A stretch of 64,000 nucleotides of DNA from Citrobacter sp. 18056 (GTDB lineage Bacteria > Pseudomonadota > Gammaproteobacteria > Enterobacterales > Enterobacteriaceae), in assembly GCA_902706235.1 (NCBI GenBank), contig CACSJR010000015.1:62001-126000 (forward strand), read 5' to 3'. The position numbers and the translations under genes are program-made. Positions within the stretch are counted from its first letter, which is position 1. Every line of letters starts with the position of its first letter. Positions 51,598 to 61,830 of this stretch are shown here, in pieces. A model generated the notes under the pieces. That model saw only the letters and a program-made list of their open reading frames with translations, ran no database searches and was not told the origin of the DNA.

Positions 51598-52383
51598 TCA
51601 GGCTTCTGCTGAAGGCCGTCCGGTCAGAGTCCCAATCACCCAATCCTCGCGCTCTTTATCCAGTATCATTCCTTTGGCGGTGGCTGAGAGCATACCTTCG
51701 AAGCAGGCAGTAAACCGTCCATCCTGCGAGGCAAATCCAGTAGCTGGAACATCCCGATGGCGAAGCATCAGCTTCACGTCGCAGATGCACATCAGGGCTT
51801 CAAACTGGCTATCGCGCAAAGCGATGTTCTGACACTTCTCGTTGATGGCGGGCTGTGCTCCCTGACCCATCAGCAATCCCGGCTTCTCGTCGAGATCCAG
51901 CCAGCTCCAGAACAGTGCCGGACGCTGCAGCTGGGCCTGCTGATCCGGCTCCAGAATATGAGAAAACAGATAAGGGAAAATACGGGCATCAAAGTATCTG
52001 AACAGCCCTGCACGTCCCTCATGTGTCGCATCGGTGCAGGCAGTTAACCATTCAGCCAAAATAGTGAAAGGCCAGGGAGAACAGAGCACTAATAGCGGGG
52101 CTGTCTTTTGTACTTTCTGAGCCAGCTCAATAAACCACTGCATCTGCTGAGGATCGTTTAAAGAGATCCTGATTAACAGCGGCGACCCTTCAGACAGGGT
52201 ATCTTCCGGCAAGCCCTGATAGAGAGACTGCCATACCAGAGGCGGTGAAAAATCCCGCAGTACAGGGATGACGGAAAAATCGATACCACACTGATCGAGA
52301 ATAAAATCAAGGTGGGTCATTTTTATATCAGCGCAGGTTTGCTGAAGCAGATTCACCCAGTCAGTGATATGGGTCGTGTTCAC
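51598..52383 (-). CDS. DUF4123 effector chaperone/adaptor
   Basis: A 261-residue DUF4123 (Tap/TEC-type) protein. Chaperones of this family bind an effector and load it on VgrG. The family pattern is seen in LLIRISLNDPQQMQWFIELAQK and in the central FRYFDARIFPYLFSHILEPDQ. It starts with GTG directly behind the vgrG stop. Its position between vgrG and the Tle1 pair suggests it loads that phospholipase. Confidence 0.88.
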   Translation of the reverse strand: MNTTHITDWVNLLQQTCADIKMTHLDFILDQCGIDFSVIPVLRDFSPPLVWQSLYQGLPEDTLSEGSPLLIRISLNDPQQMQWFIELAQKVQKTAPLLVLCSPWPFTILAEWLTACTDATHEGRAGLFRYFDARIFPYLFSHILEPDQQAQLQRPALFWSWLDLDEKPGLLMGQGAQPAINEKCQNIALRDSQFEALMCICDVKLMLRHRDVPATGFASQDGRFTACFEGMLSATAKGMILDKEREDWVIGTLTGRPSAEA

Positions 52384-54762
52384 TTATGCCTCCCTTGGCA
52401 CAAAGCCCTGTGCCAGCTGCTGCGCCTTTTTCAGACACTCTTTGCACACTGACGAAGGCAATTCTGACAGCGGATAATCCTCACTCGCCGGGCCCTGTAA
52501 TTTATGTTGCCCTTTAAGGCTTAACAGGCCTGGACCATGCACGTTGATTTCGCCCTGTGGCGTGAGCTTGATGTAAGCGCCACCGCAGGCAAGCGTGATC
52601 CCATTCTTTGCCGTCAGCTGCAGGTGTCCCTGTGTTGACTGAACCGTGACGTCTTTCAGTGAGGCCAGGGACAGCGTATCAGCATGGGATTCCATAGCCA
52701 GCGGGCCTTTGGCAGAAACCAGACGCATGCCTTCCTGCTGAGCAAGGACTGAGATAGCCTGGCTCGCGTTGACCGAATAGCGCTGTGCTGTGCTGATATT
52801 TACCTCGCCCAGGCTCTGCAGGTAGAGTCCTTTCCCACTGTGCATTAAGGCAACTTCCGGTGTGACGGCAGCAATCCCTTTCGGCGCAGACATCAGTAAC
52901 GCGGGTTCTTTAAGCTCACTGGCACCTGAAACAAACTCCCTTAAAGAATCTGCATCCGGCGAAAAGTTGTTGTGAGTCTGGGCAATGCTCCCCCACTCCG
53001 TTATCTGGTTCAGCGCACCTTTCAGCAGGCTGATAGCCGGCTGCATCTCCAGCACCTGCCCCTGCGCCTTCGCCTGACCGTCCGCCGTGATGAACAGCCC
53101 TTTCTGCGCACGTATCGCGCCCCAGCTGTCAGTTCTGAGCTCAAAGCCCTCGCCGCGCTGCTGTTTCTCACTGTCGACCAGATGCCCAAGGTTCAGCTGG
53201 CTTTTGCCGCCGTATTCGGTGGAGACCTTGATATGTTCTTTCCCGCGCTCATCATCGAGGCGGATTTTGTTGTTGGCCGGGGTGCGCAGCACGTTACGCT
53301 TGTAGTTGCGGATGGTGACGTGGTCGCCGTGCGCCGAGTCGTGCAGCACGCCGGAGATATATGGCCGGTCCGGGTTGCCATCCTCAAAACCAATCGCCAC
53401 TTCGGTGCCCGCCAGCAGCGGCAGGTGCAGGCCGTAAGTGTCGCCAGCATATGGGCGGGACTGACGCACCCACAGGCTCTCGAAGCCCGTCTCCCAGTTA
53501 TCACGGTCAAACAGCATGTTGACGCGGTAGCGGCCGTCTTTATCGATATGTCCGTAGGTGTCATTTTCGGTGGTACTGGTGACGCGGGCGGGCAATGTGC
53601 CGGCCATCACCGGGCGTGAACCCGGTTCGGAACGGTAGCCAAAGTCAGTGCTGTCCGGAATGCCGTCAAAATGGACTTCAAAATCCCGGTCGCGGCGCGC
53701 CTGGCTGGTCATCTTCGTGATGACCACGCCTTTCGCGAACACGTCGGCTACTTCGTACCCGCCGGTGACCTTCAGCAGCATACCCGGCGAGAGGGTCGGA
53801 CAGCTGGTGATGGCATGAGTCTGCGTCTGGCCATTCAGATAACGCTCATGACGAATGCGGGCATAAAACGCCCCGGACTCCGGCGCCGGATTGCGGTCGT
53901 AGTGACTTCCCGGTGTCAGATAGTTATCCGCATAGTGATAAGCATCACCGTAGGTGGTGGCATCCCCGCGGGTCGCGTCGACCTGAGTGTTCATGTCATC
54001 CGTGGCCTGCCGATAGTTGTAATCACGGGTGCTGACCTGCTTCTGCACCACGTGATGATGGCTCTCCATCCCCCAGACCGAGTCCGCACCTTCCGAGTGC
54101 TGCCCTGATGGCGGCACCGACGGCAGCGTCAGGCCTTTTTCATACCCCTGCTGACTGTCGTAAAACTCCACGACGTCGATGTTCAGGCGCGTATCGGTGG
54201 TAAAACGGAACCAGATGCCGACCTCACCTAACAGGCGGGTGATAAAGTGCAGGTCGTCCTCGCCGTACTGCATCACCTGCTCACGGCGCGGGTACTCTTT
54301 TGCAAGCGCGAACAGAAAATCCTGACCGCGCATGTTGTGGCGCTCGCGGAGGATTTTTTCCACGATTTGCGGGACCGACATGTCCTGATAAATAGCGTTC
54401 TGATGCGAGCGGTCAAGCAGCGCCAGGCGTGGCTGGAGCGTCAGGGCATAATGGGTTTCATCTTTTGAGGTTCTGAGGCGTTCAAAACCACTCACCACTC
54501 CCTGAAGGGTACGCACGGCCTGCTGCATTTTGATGCCATAACCCTGATCAACCGGGGCCTGCAGCGTCAGGGTGGCCGCTTTCATCAGCATCATGTCTTT
54601 GCTGATGGTGTGGTCAGCGCTTGTGAATTCAATCCGGTAGCGGAACGGCGTGCTCAGGGCTTCATCGCCTTCAAACGCCAGCACATCGAGTTCTGCTTCA
54701 CATCCCTTCACCGCCAGTTGGTGATGGTTGTGGCTGAATCTTATCGGGAGGTTGATACTCAT
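52384..54762 (-). CDS. vgrG: T6SS spike protein VgrG (TssI)
   Basis: A 792-residue VgrG. The gp27-like N-terminus (about 1-370) leads to the gp5/OB segment with DKDGRYRVNMLFDRDNWETG and HLPLLAGTEVAIGFEDGNPDRPYI. A beta-helix needle and DUF2345 extension follow (ITLACGGAYIKLTPQGEINV near 740). A short Cys-containing tail (VCKECLKKAQQLAQG) may help bind cargo or chaperone. No enzymatic C-terminal domain is present. Its ATG overlaps the clpV stop by 4 bp. Confidence 0.95.
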   Translation of the reverse strand: MSINLPIRFSHNHHQLAVKGCEAELDVLAFEGDEALSTPFRYRIEFTSADHTISKDMMLMKAATLTLQAPVDQGYGIKMQQAVRTLQGVVSGFERLRTSKDETHYALTLQPRLALLDRSHQNAIYQDMSVPQIVEKILRERHNMRGQDFLFALAKEYPRREQVMQYGEDDLHFITRLLGEVGIWFRFTTDTRLNIDVVEFYDSQQGYEKGLTLPSVPPSGQHSEGADSVWGMESHHHVVQKQVSTRDYNYRQATDDMNTQVDATRGDATTYGDAYHYADNYLTPGSHYDRNPAPESGAFYARIRHERYLNGQTQTHAITSCPTLSPGMLLKVTGGYEVADVFAKGVVITKMTSQARRDRDFEVHFDGIPDSTDFGYRSEPGSRPVMAGTLPARVTSTTENDTYGHIDKDGRYRVNMLFDRDNWETGFESLWVRQSRPYAGDTYGLHLPLLAGTEVAIGFEDGNPDRPYISGVLHDSAHGDHVTIRNYKRNVLRTPANNKIRLDDERGKEHIKVSTEYGGKSQLNLGHLVDSEKQQRGEGFELRTDSWGAIRAQKGLFITADGQAKAQGQVLEMQPAISLLKGALNQITEWGSIAQTHNNFSPDADSLREFVSGASELKEPALLMSAPKGIAAVTPEVALMHSGKGLYLQSLGEVNISTAQRYSVNASQAISVLAQQEGMRLVSAKGPLAMESHADTLSLASLKDVTVQSTQGHLQLTAKNGITLACGGAYIKLTPQGEINVHGPGLLSLKGQHKLQGPASEDYPLSELPSSVCKECLKKAQQLAQGFVPREA

Positions 54763-57413
54763 GCGTTCACTCCTTGCATCCGGTCAAACTCCAGCCCGAT
54801 ACCCTCTTCCTCACTCCAGCTAAGACATAGCGACTGTGGTTTCTGCTTCGCCGCCATGTGGGTCAGCAGCTGCTGGCTCAGTACCGGCAGAATTTGCTGA
54901 TTGAGCAGGCTGTCGACGTTGCGCGCCCCGGTATCCGGCAGCAGACAGGCGGCAGTGAGTGCGTCATACAGGCTTTCATCGATATGCGTGGTAAGGCCGT
55001 AGTGACGATGCAAGCGCTTGCTCACCTGGGCGAGCTTCATTTCCACGATGGTGCGCATGGCAGGCTCACTCAGCGGGCGGTAAATTACAGTCTGGAAACG
55101 GGCGAGCAGCGCGGGCTGGAAGTGGTCACGCAATATCGGGCGCAGCAGTTCGTGCAGGTCACCTTCGCTGGCCTCCGGCTGCTCATCGAGCAGCTGCATA
55201 AGGTGGTCGCTGCCGAGGTTGGAGGTCATCAGAATCACGGTGTTGCGGAAGTCGATTTCACGCCCTTCGCCGTCGCGCATAAAGCCGCGGTCGAAGACCT
55301 GGTAGAACAGGTTCATCACGTCACGGTGCGCTTTCTCCACTTCATCCAGCAGCACCACGCTGTACGGACGCTTGCGCACCGCTTCGGTCAGGATGCCGCC
55401 CTGGCCGTAACCGACGTAGCCCGGAGGCGAACCTTTCAGCTGGGAAACGGTGTGCGGCTCCTGGTACTCGGACAGGTTGATGGTAATCAGCGATTTTTCA
55501 CCACCGTACAGCACGTCCGCCAGCGTCAGCGCGGTTTCGGTTTTACCGGTGCCGCTTGGGCCGACCAGCAGGAATACGCCCTGTGGGCCGTTCTCAGAGG
55601 TCAGTCCGGTTTTGGCCGCGCGCAAACGTTGCGCAATAGCATTCAGCGCCACATCCTGACCGACGACACGACTGCCGATTTCATTTTCCAGGGTCAGCAG
55701 TTCGGTCTGCTCGTCTTTCATCAGGGAAGAGAGCGGCACACCGGTCCAGTCGGCAATCACATTGGCAACCGTGCGGGTGTCCACATCCACCTGAACCAGT
55801 ACATCGCCCTGCTGCGCCTGCTCGAGCTGCTGTTGCAGGTCTGTAATTTCAGCCTGCTGACTGATGTCCTGGCGGCTGGCCATCAGCTGCTGCGCCAGCG
55901 CCTTTTCGTGGCTGAAACGCGCCTCCTGCTCCCCGATACGCGCTTCCAGTTCAGTCCGCTGCTGTTCGATGACGCCCAGGCGGTCACCATGACGGTTGCT
56001 GCCGGCGGCGATATCTTCCAGTAACGCCTGCTTTTCCAGTTCCAGTGCGGTCAGCTGCGCTTTCAGGCGCACAATTTGCTCTGGTACCGTATCGAGGCTC
56101 ATGCGTACGCGCGCAGCCGCGGTGTCGAGCAGGTCAACGGCCTTGTCCGGCAGCTGGCGGCCGGTCAGGTAGCGGCGGGACAGCGTAACGGCCGCGCGTA
56201 CCGCATCGTCGGTGATGTGCACATTGTGGTGTTCGGCATAGCGGGATTTGAGGCCACGCAGCATCAGGCACGCAGTGTCATCATCCGGCTCGTCAACCTT
56301 CACCATCTGGAAGCGGCGCTCGAGTGCCGCATCGCGTTCAAAATATTGTTTGTATTCGCTCCAGGTGGTGGCAGCAATGGTGCGCAGTTCACCGCGGGCG
56401 AGTGCCGGTTTCAGCAGATTGGCCGCATCCGCGCCCCCCGCCTGGTTGCCGGCGCCGATGATGGTGTGGGCTTCGTCGATAAACAGCAGAATCGGCGCCG
56501 GTGACTGCTGCACCGCGTCGATGACATTTTTCAGACGCTGTTCGAATTCACCTTTTACGCCTGCCCCCGCCTGCAGTAAACCAAGGTCAAGGGTGCGCAG
56601 GCTGACGGTTTTCAGCGATTCAGGAACGTTCCCTTCGGCAATGCGTAGCGCCAGGCCTTCCACCAGGGCTGTTTTCCCGACGCCCGGTTCACCGACCAGA
56701 ATGGGGTTGTTCTTACGACGGCGCGAGAGAATGTCAACCATCTGGCGGATTTCAGTATCACGGCCGAATACGGGGTCGATTTTGCCCTCTTTGGCTTTGG
56801 CGGTGACGTCGAGGGTGAATTTATCCAGTGCGTTCTGCAGGGCCGGGGTCAGCTCGCCTTCTTTCAGCTCTGCACCTACCGGACGGCCCACAAATTCCAC
56901 TTCACCGCCGTGATTCTGCGCCAGCTCTTCTTCCTGCTGAACGTCCGGACGCTCGTCTGACTGCGCATCCAGCAGCGGGCGCAGGCGCTCCAGCTGGCTC
57001 TGACCGAGGGTCAGCAGCGGCCAAAGACCATCACAGCGCGCCAGTTTAGGTTTATCAACCAGCGCCATCAGCAGATGCACACTGCGGATGTGTTCCTCAC
57101 CGTTCAGCGAAGCAATCAGCCAGGCTTGCTGCATCAGGGTCTGAATGTTGTCGGACAGAGCTGGTCGCCCACGCACTGAGCGCGGCAACGTATCCAGCCA
57201 GCCGAGTAAGTCCTGCCAGATGGCATCCATATCCCATTCGTAGCGACGGGCCAGCACCGTCAGGTCACCTTCCCCCTGTTCGAACAGCTTCAGCAGCCAG
57301 TGCTCAGGCAGAATTTCCGCATGGGCACGGGTCTGGCAGAGCGAAGCAGCCCCTTCCATCGCACGGGCACAGTAAGGGTTCAGACGTCGAAGAAGGATTG
57401 CCGGGTTTTCCAT
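54759..57413 (-). CDS. clpV: T6SS sheath-disassembly ATPase ClpV (TssH)
   Basis: An 884-residue AAA+ ATPase of the ClpB/ClpV type. The ClpN domain is at the start, then the first AAA+ module (Walker A GEPGVGKTALVEG, Walker B LFIDEAHTI). A middle coiled-coil and a second module (GPSGTGKTETAL, VVLLDEVEKAH) follow. It recycles contracted TssB/TssC sheath. I use the ATG at 57413 (MENPAILLRRLNPY), since the extra upstream residues are unlike the family. It lies 168 bp behind hcp, the longest gap in the operon. Confidence 0.95.
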   Translation of the reverse strand: MENPAILLRRLNPYCARAMEGAASLCQTRAHAEILPEHWLLKLFEQGEGDLTVLARRYEWDMDAIWQDLLGWLDTLPRSVRGRPALSDNIQTLMQQAWLIASLNGEEHIRSVHLLMALVDKPKLARCDGLWPLLTLGQSQLERLRPLLDAQSDERPDVQQEEELAQNHGGEVEFVGRPVGAELKEGELTPALQNALDKFTLDVTAKAKEGKIDPVFGRDTEIRQMVDILSRRRKNNPILVGEPGVGKTALVEGLALRIAEGNVPESLKTVSLRTLDLGLLQAGAGVKGEFEQRLKNVIDAVQQSPAPILLFIDEAHTIIGAGNQAGGADAANLLKPALARGELRTIAATTWSEYKQYFERDAALERRFQMVKVDEPDDDTACLMLRGLKSRYAEHHNVHITDDAVRAAVTLSRRYLTGRQLPDKAVDLLDTAAARVRMSLDTVPEQIVRLKAQLTALELEKQALLEDIAAGSNRHGDRLGVIEQQRTELEARIGEQEARFSHEKALAQQLMASRQDISQQAEITDLQQQLEQAQQGDVLVQVDVDTRTVANVIADWTGVPLSSLMKDEQTELLTLENEIGSRVVGQDVALNAIAQRLRAAKTGLTSENGPQGVFLLVGPSGTGKTETALTLADVLYGGEKSLITINLSEYQEPHTVSQLKGSPPGYVGYGQGGILTEAVRKRPYSVVLLDEVEKAHRDVMNLFYQVFDRGFMRDGEGREIDFRNTVILMTSNLGSDHLMQLLDEQPEASEGDLHELLRPILRDHFQPALLARFQTVIYRPLSEPAMRTIVEMKLAQVSKRLHRHYGLTTHIDESLYDALTAACLLPDTGARNVDSLLNQQILPVLSQQLLTHMAAKQKPQSLCLSWSEEEGIGLEFDRMQGVNA

Positions 57414-57551
57414 TTTGCTTTTACTCACTGTTGAGGACCGTTCAGGTACGCTACCGCCCCTGGCCGTTACCGAGGCCCATAAGGTCTGTTTCCGGGATGT
57501 GATGTTTTTGCTCAACGCCCGCACAGGCAGACGCTCAGCAAAAACGAAAAA

Positions 57552-57574
57552 GCGGACAGAGAAGCTCTGCCCGC
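57552..57574 (-). terminator. Hairpin and T-run behind hcp (attenuating terminator)
   Basis: On the transcribed strand, GCGGGCAGAG, a 3-base loop and CTCTGTCCGC form a 10-bp stem (one G-T pair) starting 7 bp past the hcp stop. It is followed by TTTTTCGTTTT. This looks like a Rho-independent terminator inside the operon, giving more hcp mRNA than downstream mRNA. Confidence 0.75.
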
Positions 57575-57581
57575 TCGTGAC

Positions 57582-58073
57582 TTACGCGGTAGCGCGTTCG
57601 TTCCATGAATCGGAATGAATGATGTTGCCGTCTTTGTAGGTCCAGGTGATTTTTTCGTAACGCAGCTCAATCTCTTCCAGGTGGTTATGTTTCTCTTTGG
57701 AAGGATCTTTGACGTCGTGCATTTTCGGTGCGACTTTCACCAGCTTGACGTTTTCCAGTTTGGTGTTGAAATATTCCACTTCCTGGCCGGCGTCGTTGAT
57801 TTTGTACCATTTGAATTCAGCAGATTTCAGGGTCTGACCGGTGGTCACCGCCTTGTACAGATACGGGCTCGAGGAATCGATCTCCTTGGTGAATTTGAAC
57901 GGGGTGTGAACACGGGTGCCGGTCAGTTTGCCGGTGTTGTTATCGGTCGGGATGTACAGGTTATGCTCCTGAGCCACCACTTCGATGCTGCCTTCGCGAT
58001 CCTGAACGTCCACAGACCCTTTGATGTCCGCGCCGCCGTCGTCTTTCAGCCAAAGATAAACAGGAATTGCCAT
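57582..58073 (-). CDS. hcp: T6SS tube protein Hcp (TssD)
   Basis: A 163-residue Hcp starting at ATG 58073 with GGAGAG 7 bp upstream. The family N-terminus AIPVYLWLKDDGGADIKGSV and HTPFKFTKEIDSSSPYLYKA are plain. Hexamer rings stack into the tube ejected from the cell and can carry small effectors. No C-terminal extension is present. A likely terminator lies immediately downstream. Confidence 0.97.
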   Translation of the reverse strand: MAIPVYLWLKDDGGADIKGSVDVQDREGSIEVVAQEHNLYIPTDNNTGKLTGTRVHTPFKFTKEIDSSSPYLYKAVTTGQTLKSAEFKWYKINDAGQEVEYFNTKLENVKLVKVAPKMHDVKDPSKEKHNHLEEIELRYEKITWTYKDGNIIHSDSWNERATA

Positions 58074-58077
58074 GGAA

Positions 58078-59790
58078 TTACTCTCCACTTGTTTGTGATA
58101 CGTCATCATCCTGCGATGACGTTTGAGGTTTGCCAGGTATCTGGCAGGCATTGGCCTGCGGTACCAGACTGATTTCGACACGGCGGTTGAGCGCACGCCC
58201 ATCCGGGGTGTCGTTGGTTGCGACAGGGCGGCTTTCGCCATAGCCCTGCACCGCAAAACAGCTTTCCGGCACATCGCCGGTGTCACGCATCCAGTCACGC
58301 ACCGCTTCGGCACGTTTCAGGGACAGCGTCTGATTGAGTTTTGGATTGCCGGTGTTATCGGTATGCCCGGACACCACTATCAGCCAGCCCGGTTTCGCTT
58401 TAACGCCGACCAGCGAATTGACCAGCATTTTGGTGGAGCCCGTTTTCAGCGCCGACTTGCCCGAATCGAACAGCGACATGCTGTCGAGACGGATAATTTT
58501 CGGTACCGGTTCAGGCTTCGGCTGTGGTTTTGGCGGCGGCGGTGGGGGCACATACGAGCGGATCGCATCCAGCACCGGCATTCGCAGACGCTCGCCCCGG
58601 TACAGCCCGAGGCTCATCCGAAGCGGTTCGCCGTTGCGCGCCCACCCGTCCAGCTGAGCTGAATCCTGACGTAAAACCCTAATGGCATCAGCCTTCGGAC
58701 CGTAATCATGCATCGGGATACGGTCATAGTGGGTTATATCGAAGCTCACGCGATGCAGCAGCTCACGGTTGTTCCAGCCACTGCTGAACAACGCCGCAGT
58801 GACCGCCAGCGTGAAAATTCCGAGCGCACAACGGAAGGCTCGCCCACAGGGAGTTAATCCCCGCCCCTCCGGCAGCAGCGGCAGGATGAAATCCGGGAAC
58901 AGGGAGGTAACCGTACTGTTCGTCCCCACCGGTTGCCAGCCAGTCACCTGCTGCAGTCCGGTATGACGGGACAACCACGCCGTCCAGGCCGATGACGCCA
59001 GGCTTCCCGCCAGGATCGGCCCCATTCCCCACAGCACCGCGGTAGGTGCAATGGCCGGAATATCGGGGTTTTCATCCATAAAGGCAGCTTTGACGTGCTG
59101 ATGGAACCAGCTCATCAGGCTGTTCATCAGCACCTGTTGCTGTATCGCAGGTGAACCCCCAGTAGTGACCCACGCGGCGATAGAGCTCGGTGCCGAAGAC
59201 TCACGCCAGACCCTCACCCCTTCCCCCGGGATAGCCGCCTGCCAGAGCATGTCATTCGTCATCACACTGCCAATTTGGCCATTCAGAACCAGTGGCACAG
59301 AATGTCCGGTTTCTTTACGCAACTGGCTGATTTGCCAGCGCAGGGCCAGCAGGTGGCTGGTAAGCCTCTCGCTGTCAGTGTGCTGCTGTGGGCAGACACT
59401 GACCATCACCGACAGCTGGCGTCCCCAGTCAGGACGCTGCCACAGTATCTGACGGGCTACCTGCTCCAGATCCTGATAATCCTCCAAGCGGATCCAACAC
59501 CCTTGCGTGACGGTGAGCACCGGTGATTGATGCAACCAGGCCAGCGGCAGATCGCCACAGACCAGTACCACAGGCTGACGATAAGTGGCTTCCGGCAGGT
59601 CATCCAGGCGCAGGGTGACGTCATGCTCCGCACGACGGCTGCCAACGTACCAGATCGCCATAATAAGCCCCAGCATCGCCAGCAGAACGAGCACAGAAAC
59701 CAGCCAGGATCCCGGCAGGAAACCCAGGCAGACCACGGCACTCAGCAGAGCGGCCCACAGCGCAAGCCCGCACTGTTGTGCAGGACTCAT
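58078..59790 (-). CDS. T6SS OmpA-domain protein (TagL-like)
   Basis: A 570-residue membrane protein. Two N-terminal helices (about 7-50) and one near residue 300 precede a proline-rich linker (PPPPPPKPQPKPEPVP). A C-terminal OmpA-type peptidoglycan-binding domain follows (VVSGHTDNTGNPKLNQTLS, GYGESRPVATND, NRRVEISL). It fixes the TssJLM complex to the cell wall. The ATG at 59790 overlaps the tssL stop by 4 bp. Confidence 0.92.
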   Translation of the reverse strand: MSPAQQCGLALWAALLSAVVCLGFLPGSWLVSVLVLLAMLGLIMAIWYVGSRRAEHDVTLRLDDLPEATYRQPVVLVCGDLPLAWLHQSPVLTVTQGCWIRLEDYQDLEQVARQILWQRPDWGRQLSVMVSVCPQQHTDSERLTSHLLALRWQISQLRKETGHSVPLVLNGQIGSVMTNDMLWQAAIPGEGVRVWRESSAPSSIAAWVTTGGSPAIQQQVLMNSLMSWFHQHVKAAFMDENPDIPAIAPTAVLWGMGPILAGSLASSAWTAWLSRHTGLQQVTGWQPVGTNSTVTSLFPDFILPLLPEGRGLTPCGRAFRCALGIFTLAVTAALFSSGWNNRELLHRVSFDITHYDRIPMHDYGPKADAIRVLRQDSAQLDGWARNGEPLRMSLGLYRGERLRMPVLDAIRSYVPPPPPPKPQPKPEPVPKIIRLDSMSLFDSGKSALKTGSTKMLVNSLVGVKAKPGWLIVVSGHTDNTGNPKLNQTLSLKRAEAVRDWMRDTGDVPESCFAVQGYGESRPVATNDTPDGRALNRRVEISLVPQANACQIPGKPQTSSQDDDVSQTSGE

Positions 59791-60476
59791 TTCACGGCTC
59801 CCGGCAACAGGGTCTGCAGTGTCTGATCCAGCCAGTGGCTCAGTCCCCACCACAGCGCGGCAACCACCACCACGCTCAGGCCAATTCGCACGGGCCATGA
59901 CGCCAGCCAGCCGCCCATTCCCCGTCCGGCACGGCTTTCCGCCAGTACCGGATGGGTTTGTGGATAGCTGAACGGCGTGACATGTTCACTGAGTGCATTG
60001 ACGAGTTTCTGGCGCTCCGGATCGTTCAGAGAGCGGAAACTGCCGAGGAATCCCAGCATCATGACCCGCTGGAAGCAGGTCACGACAGCATGGTCAGGCG
60101 TCGGTTCACGCAGTACATCGCGCATCCGGGAGCACAGCGTGTCACCGGCGTCCATGGTGCCGAGGAAGTGCCCCTGCAGGGGAATGTCATACCACTGTAC
60201 GCAGGCGTCATCTTCCACACCGCGACCTTTGACCGCCTCATCGAGCAGCGCGCACTGTGCAGTGAGGATCTGCTGACAACTGGCTTCATCGAGTTCGCTC
60301 GCTTTCAGTTCACGCTGCACACGCTCAACATCTGCGATGCAGCGCTCCCACAAGGTGCGCCCTTCTCCATCCTGAAACTGCGGACCGTGACGGAGGCTTA
60401 TCACCTGCAGCCAGGTGTCCTGCAGCAGAGCATCTATATCAATGGACGCGGCCGCGCCGCGTTTACGCTCACTCAT
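59787..60476 (-). CDS. tssL: T6SS inner-membrane protein TssL (DotU)
   Basis: A 229-residue DotU/IcmH-type protein. The helical cytosolic domain (ILTAQCALLDEAV around 85-97) is followed by a single C-terminal membrane helix (about 196-219). It binds TssM and recruits the baseplate through TssK. It has no OmpA domain of its own; that function is in the next gene. Confidence 0.94.
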   Translation of the reverse strand: MSERKRGAAASIDIDALLQDTWLQVISLRHGPQFQDGEGRTLWERCIADVERVQRELKASELDEASCQQILTAQCALLDEAVKGRGVEDDACVQWYDIPLQGHFLGTMDAGDTLCSRMRDVLREPTPDHAVVTCFQRVMMLGFLGSFRSLNDPERQKLVNALSEHVTPFSYPQTHPVLAESRAGRGMGGWLASWPVRIGLSVVVVAALWWGLSHWLDQTLQTLLPGAVK

Positions 60477-61813
60477 GTTCTCAGTACCGCAAAGAGTTCA
60501 AGTTCAGGCTCGCCGAGCATGCCCGGAACGTAAAACATACAGGTGCCCCCCTGAAGCATTTCGGTGGCCAGAGGATGAGAGACATCGAGGCTGAAATACT
60601 GGTTTTCCAGACGCAGTGGAATGGCGGCCGGCACATGACGCAGCGGCGTCAGCGGCACACCCACCCGTGAGGAATTGACGATACTCCTGACATGGTCAGG
60701 ACTGCCGACCTTGCACTGGCGCGGGAACTGTTCCTGCAACTGTGCCACCGGCATCGGTGAACGCACGGAGAGGTAGTAATCCGCCCCTTCGCGCAGACGT
60801 GGGTCATGCAGACGGGCCTGCCAGAAGTGAAGTCGGGCATCATGCTCAAGCTCAATCGCCACCACCCGCGACGGTAGGCTGGCTTCCAGCAGGTCGCCCA
60901 GTAAGTCAAACAGCGGCGGGAAGACGTTATTCAGCTGCTCGTGCTGCCAGACCGGAATAGCACTCACCTGATGCTCCAGCGAGAAGGTCAGCAGGCTACC
61001 TGCCAGACGAGCCAGTTCCGGATACAGACGCTCCGGCGGGCTTTGCGGTTGACGCTGAAACTGTCCGAGCACAGGTTCTGCGCTGTTCAGGGCATTGAGC
61101 AGCCAGAACAGAGACACATCGGCCACGGCAAAATCGGCCATCCGCTCGTTACTTTCCCGGCGCATATCCATCAGGCGACTCAGACGAGCACGCAGCTGCG
61201 TCATCAGCTGTTCCAGCTGGGTCACCAGCCAGCGGCTGCCCTGCAAAGCCAGCAGTGGCGGAAGATAAGTTTCATCGAGTGCCCAGCTCCCCTGCGAATC
61301 CTGCAGCAGACGGGCGACCGGACAGACCAGGTAATCGCTGTTGTTCTGATGGGCGAAACGCAACGTCAGCTCTGGCTGCATCACCGCAATCTGGCGGGTA
61401 TCGTCCCCAAAGGTGTTGCGGACATCCCGCCAGCGCTGGCGATAGCGAACAGGGCGCTCGGCCACCTCATCGGGTTTAAGGCAGTTGCCGCCATTCGCCC
61501 GCAGCAGCGGAAGAGCCAGGACCACCACCACGTCGTGTGATTCGCCCTCAAGCGCCAGCACTGGCGGCAGGGAGTCGGCATTATCCGTGTCGATAAGCGT
61601 CCCGTCGGGGAAACGGATGTGCAGATGACGGGCCTGCAGACGGCCCAGTTTCAGTGCATCCGGTTCGAAAGTGGCATCAATCATCCCCCAGGGTTGGGAG
61701 AGGCCCAGTCGGGCGATGCATTCCACAGACCAGGCCGCATACGCGGCCTGTTGCTGGAAGTGCTGGGGAGAGACCATCTGACCCCTGCCCCATAACGGTT
61801 GTTCCGTTTTCAT
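60473..61813 (-). CDS. tssK: T6SS baseplate protein TssK
   Basis: A 446-residue TssK. The opening LWGRGQMVSPQHFQQQAAY is typical of the family. TssK trimers link the baseplate wedges to the TssL/TssM membrane complex. It overlaps tssL by 4 bp and follows tssC by 17 bp. Confidence 0.95.
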   Translation of the reverse strand: MKTEQPLWGRGQMVSPQHFQQQAAYAAWSVECIARLGLSQPWGMIDATFEPDALKLGRLQARHLHIRFPDGTLIDTDNADSLPPVLALEGESHDVVVVLALPLLRANGGNCLKPDEVAERPVRYRQRWRDVRNTFGDDTRQIAVMQPELTLRFAHQNNSDYLVCPVARLLQDSQGSWALDETYLPPLLALQGSRWLVTQLEQLMTQLRARLSRLMDMRRESNERMADFAVADVSLFWLLNALNSAEPVLGQFQRQPQSPPERLYPELARLAGSLLTFSLEHQVSAIPVWQHEQLNNVFPPLFDLLGDLLEASLPSRVVAIELEHDARLHFWQARLHDPRLREGADYYLSVRSPMPVAQLQEQFPRQCKVGSPDHVRSIVNSSRVGVPLTPLRHVPAAIPLRLENQYFSLDVSHPLATEMLQGGTCMFYVPGMLGEPELELFAVLRT

Positions 61814-61830
61814 TGGCTTCCTGCCTTACG

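Noticed and set aside
54858..56024. Long open frame on the plus strand opposite clpV (388 codons)
   Set aside because: It is antisense to the well-conserved ClpV protein and shows no family motifs; the high GC content keeps the opposite frame open.
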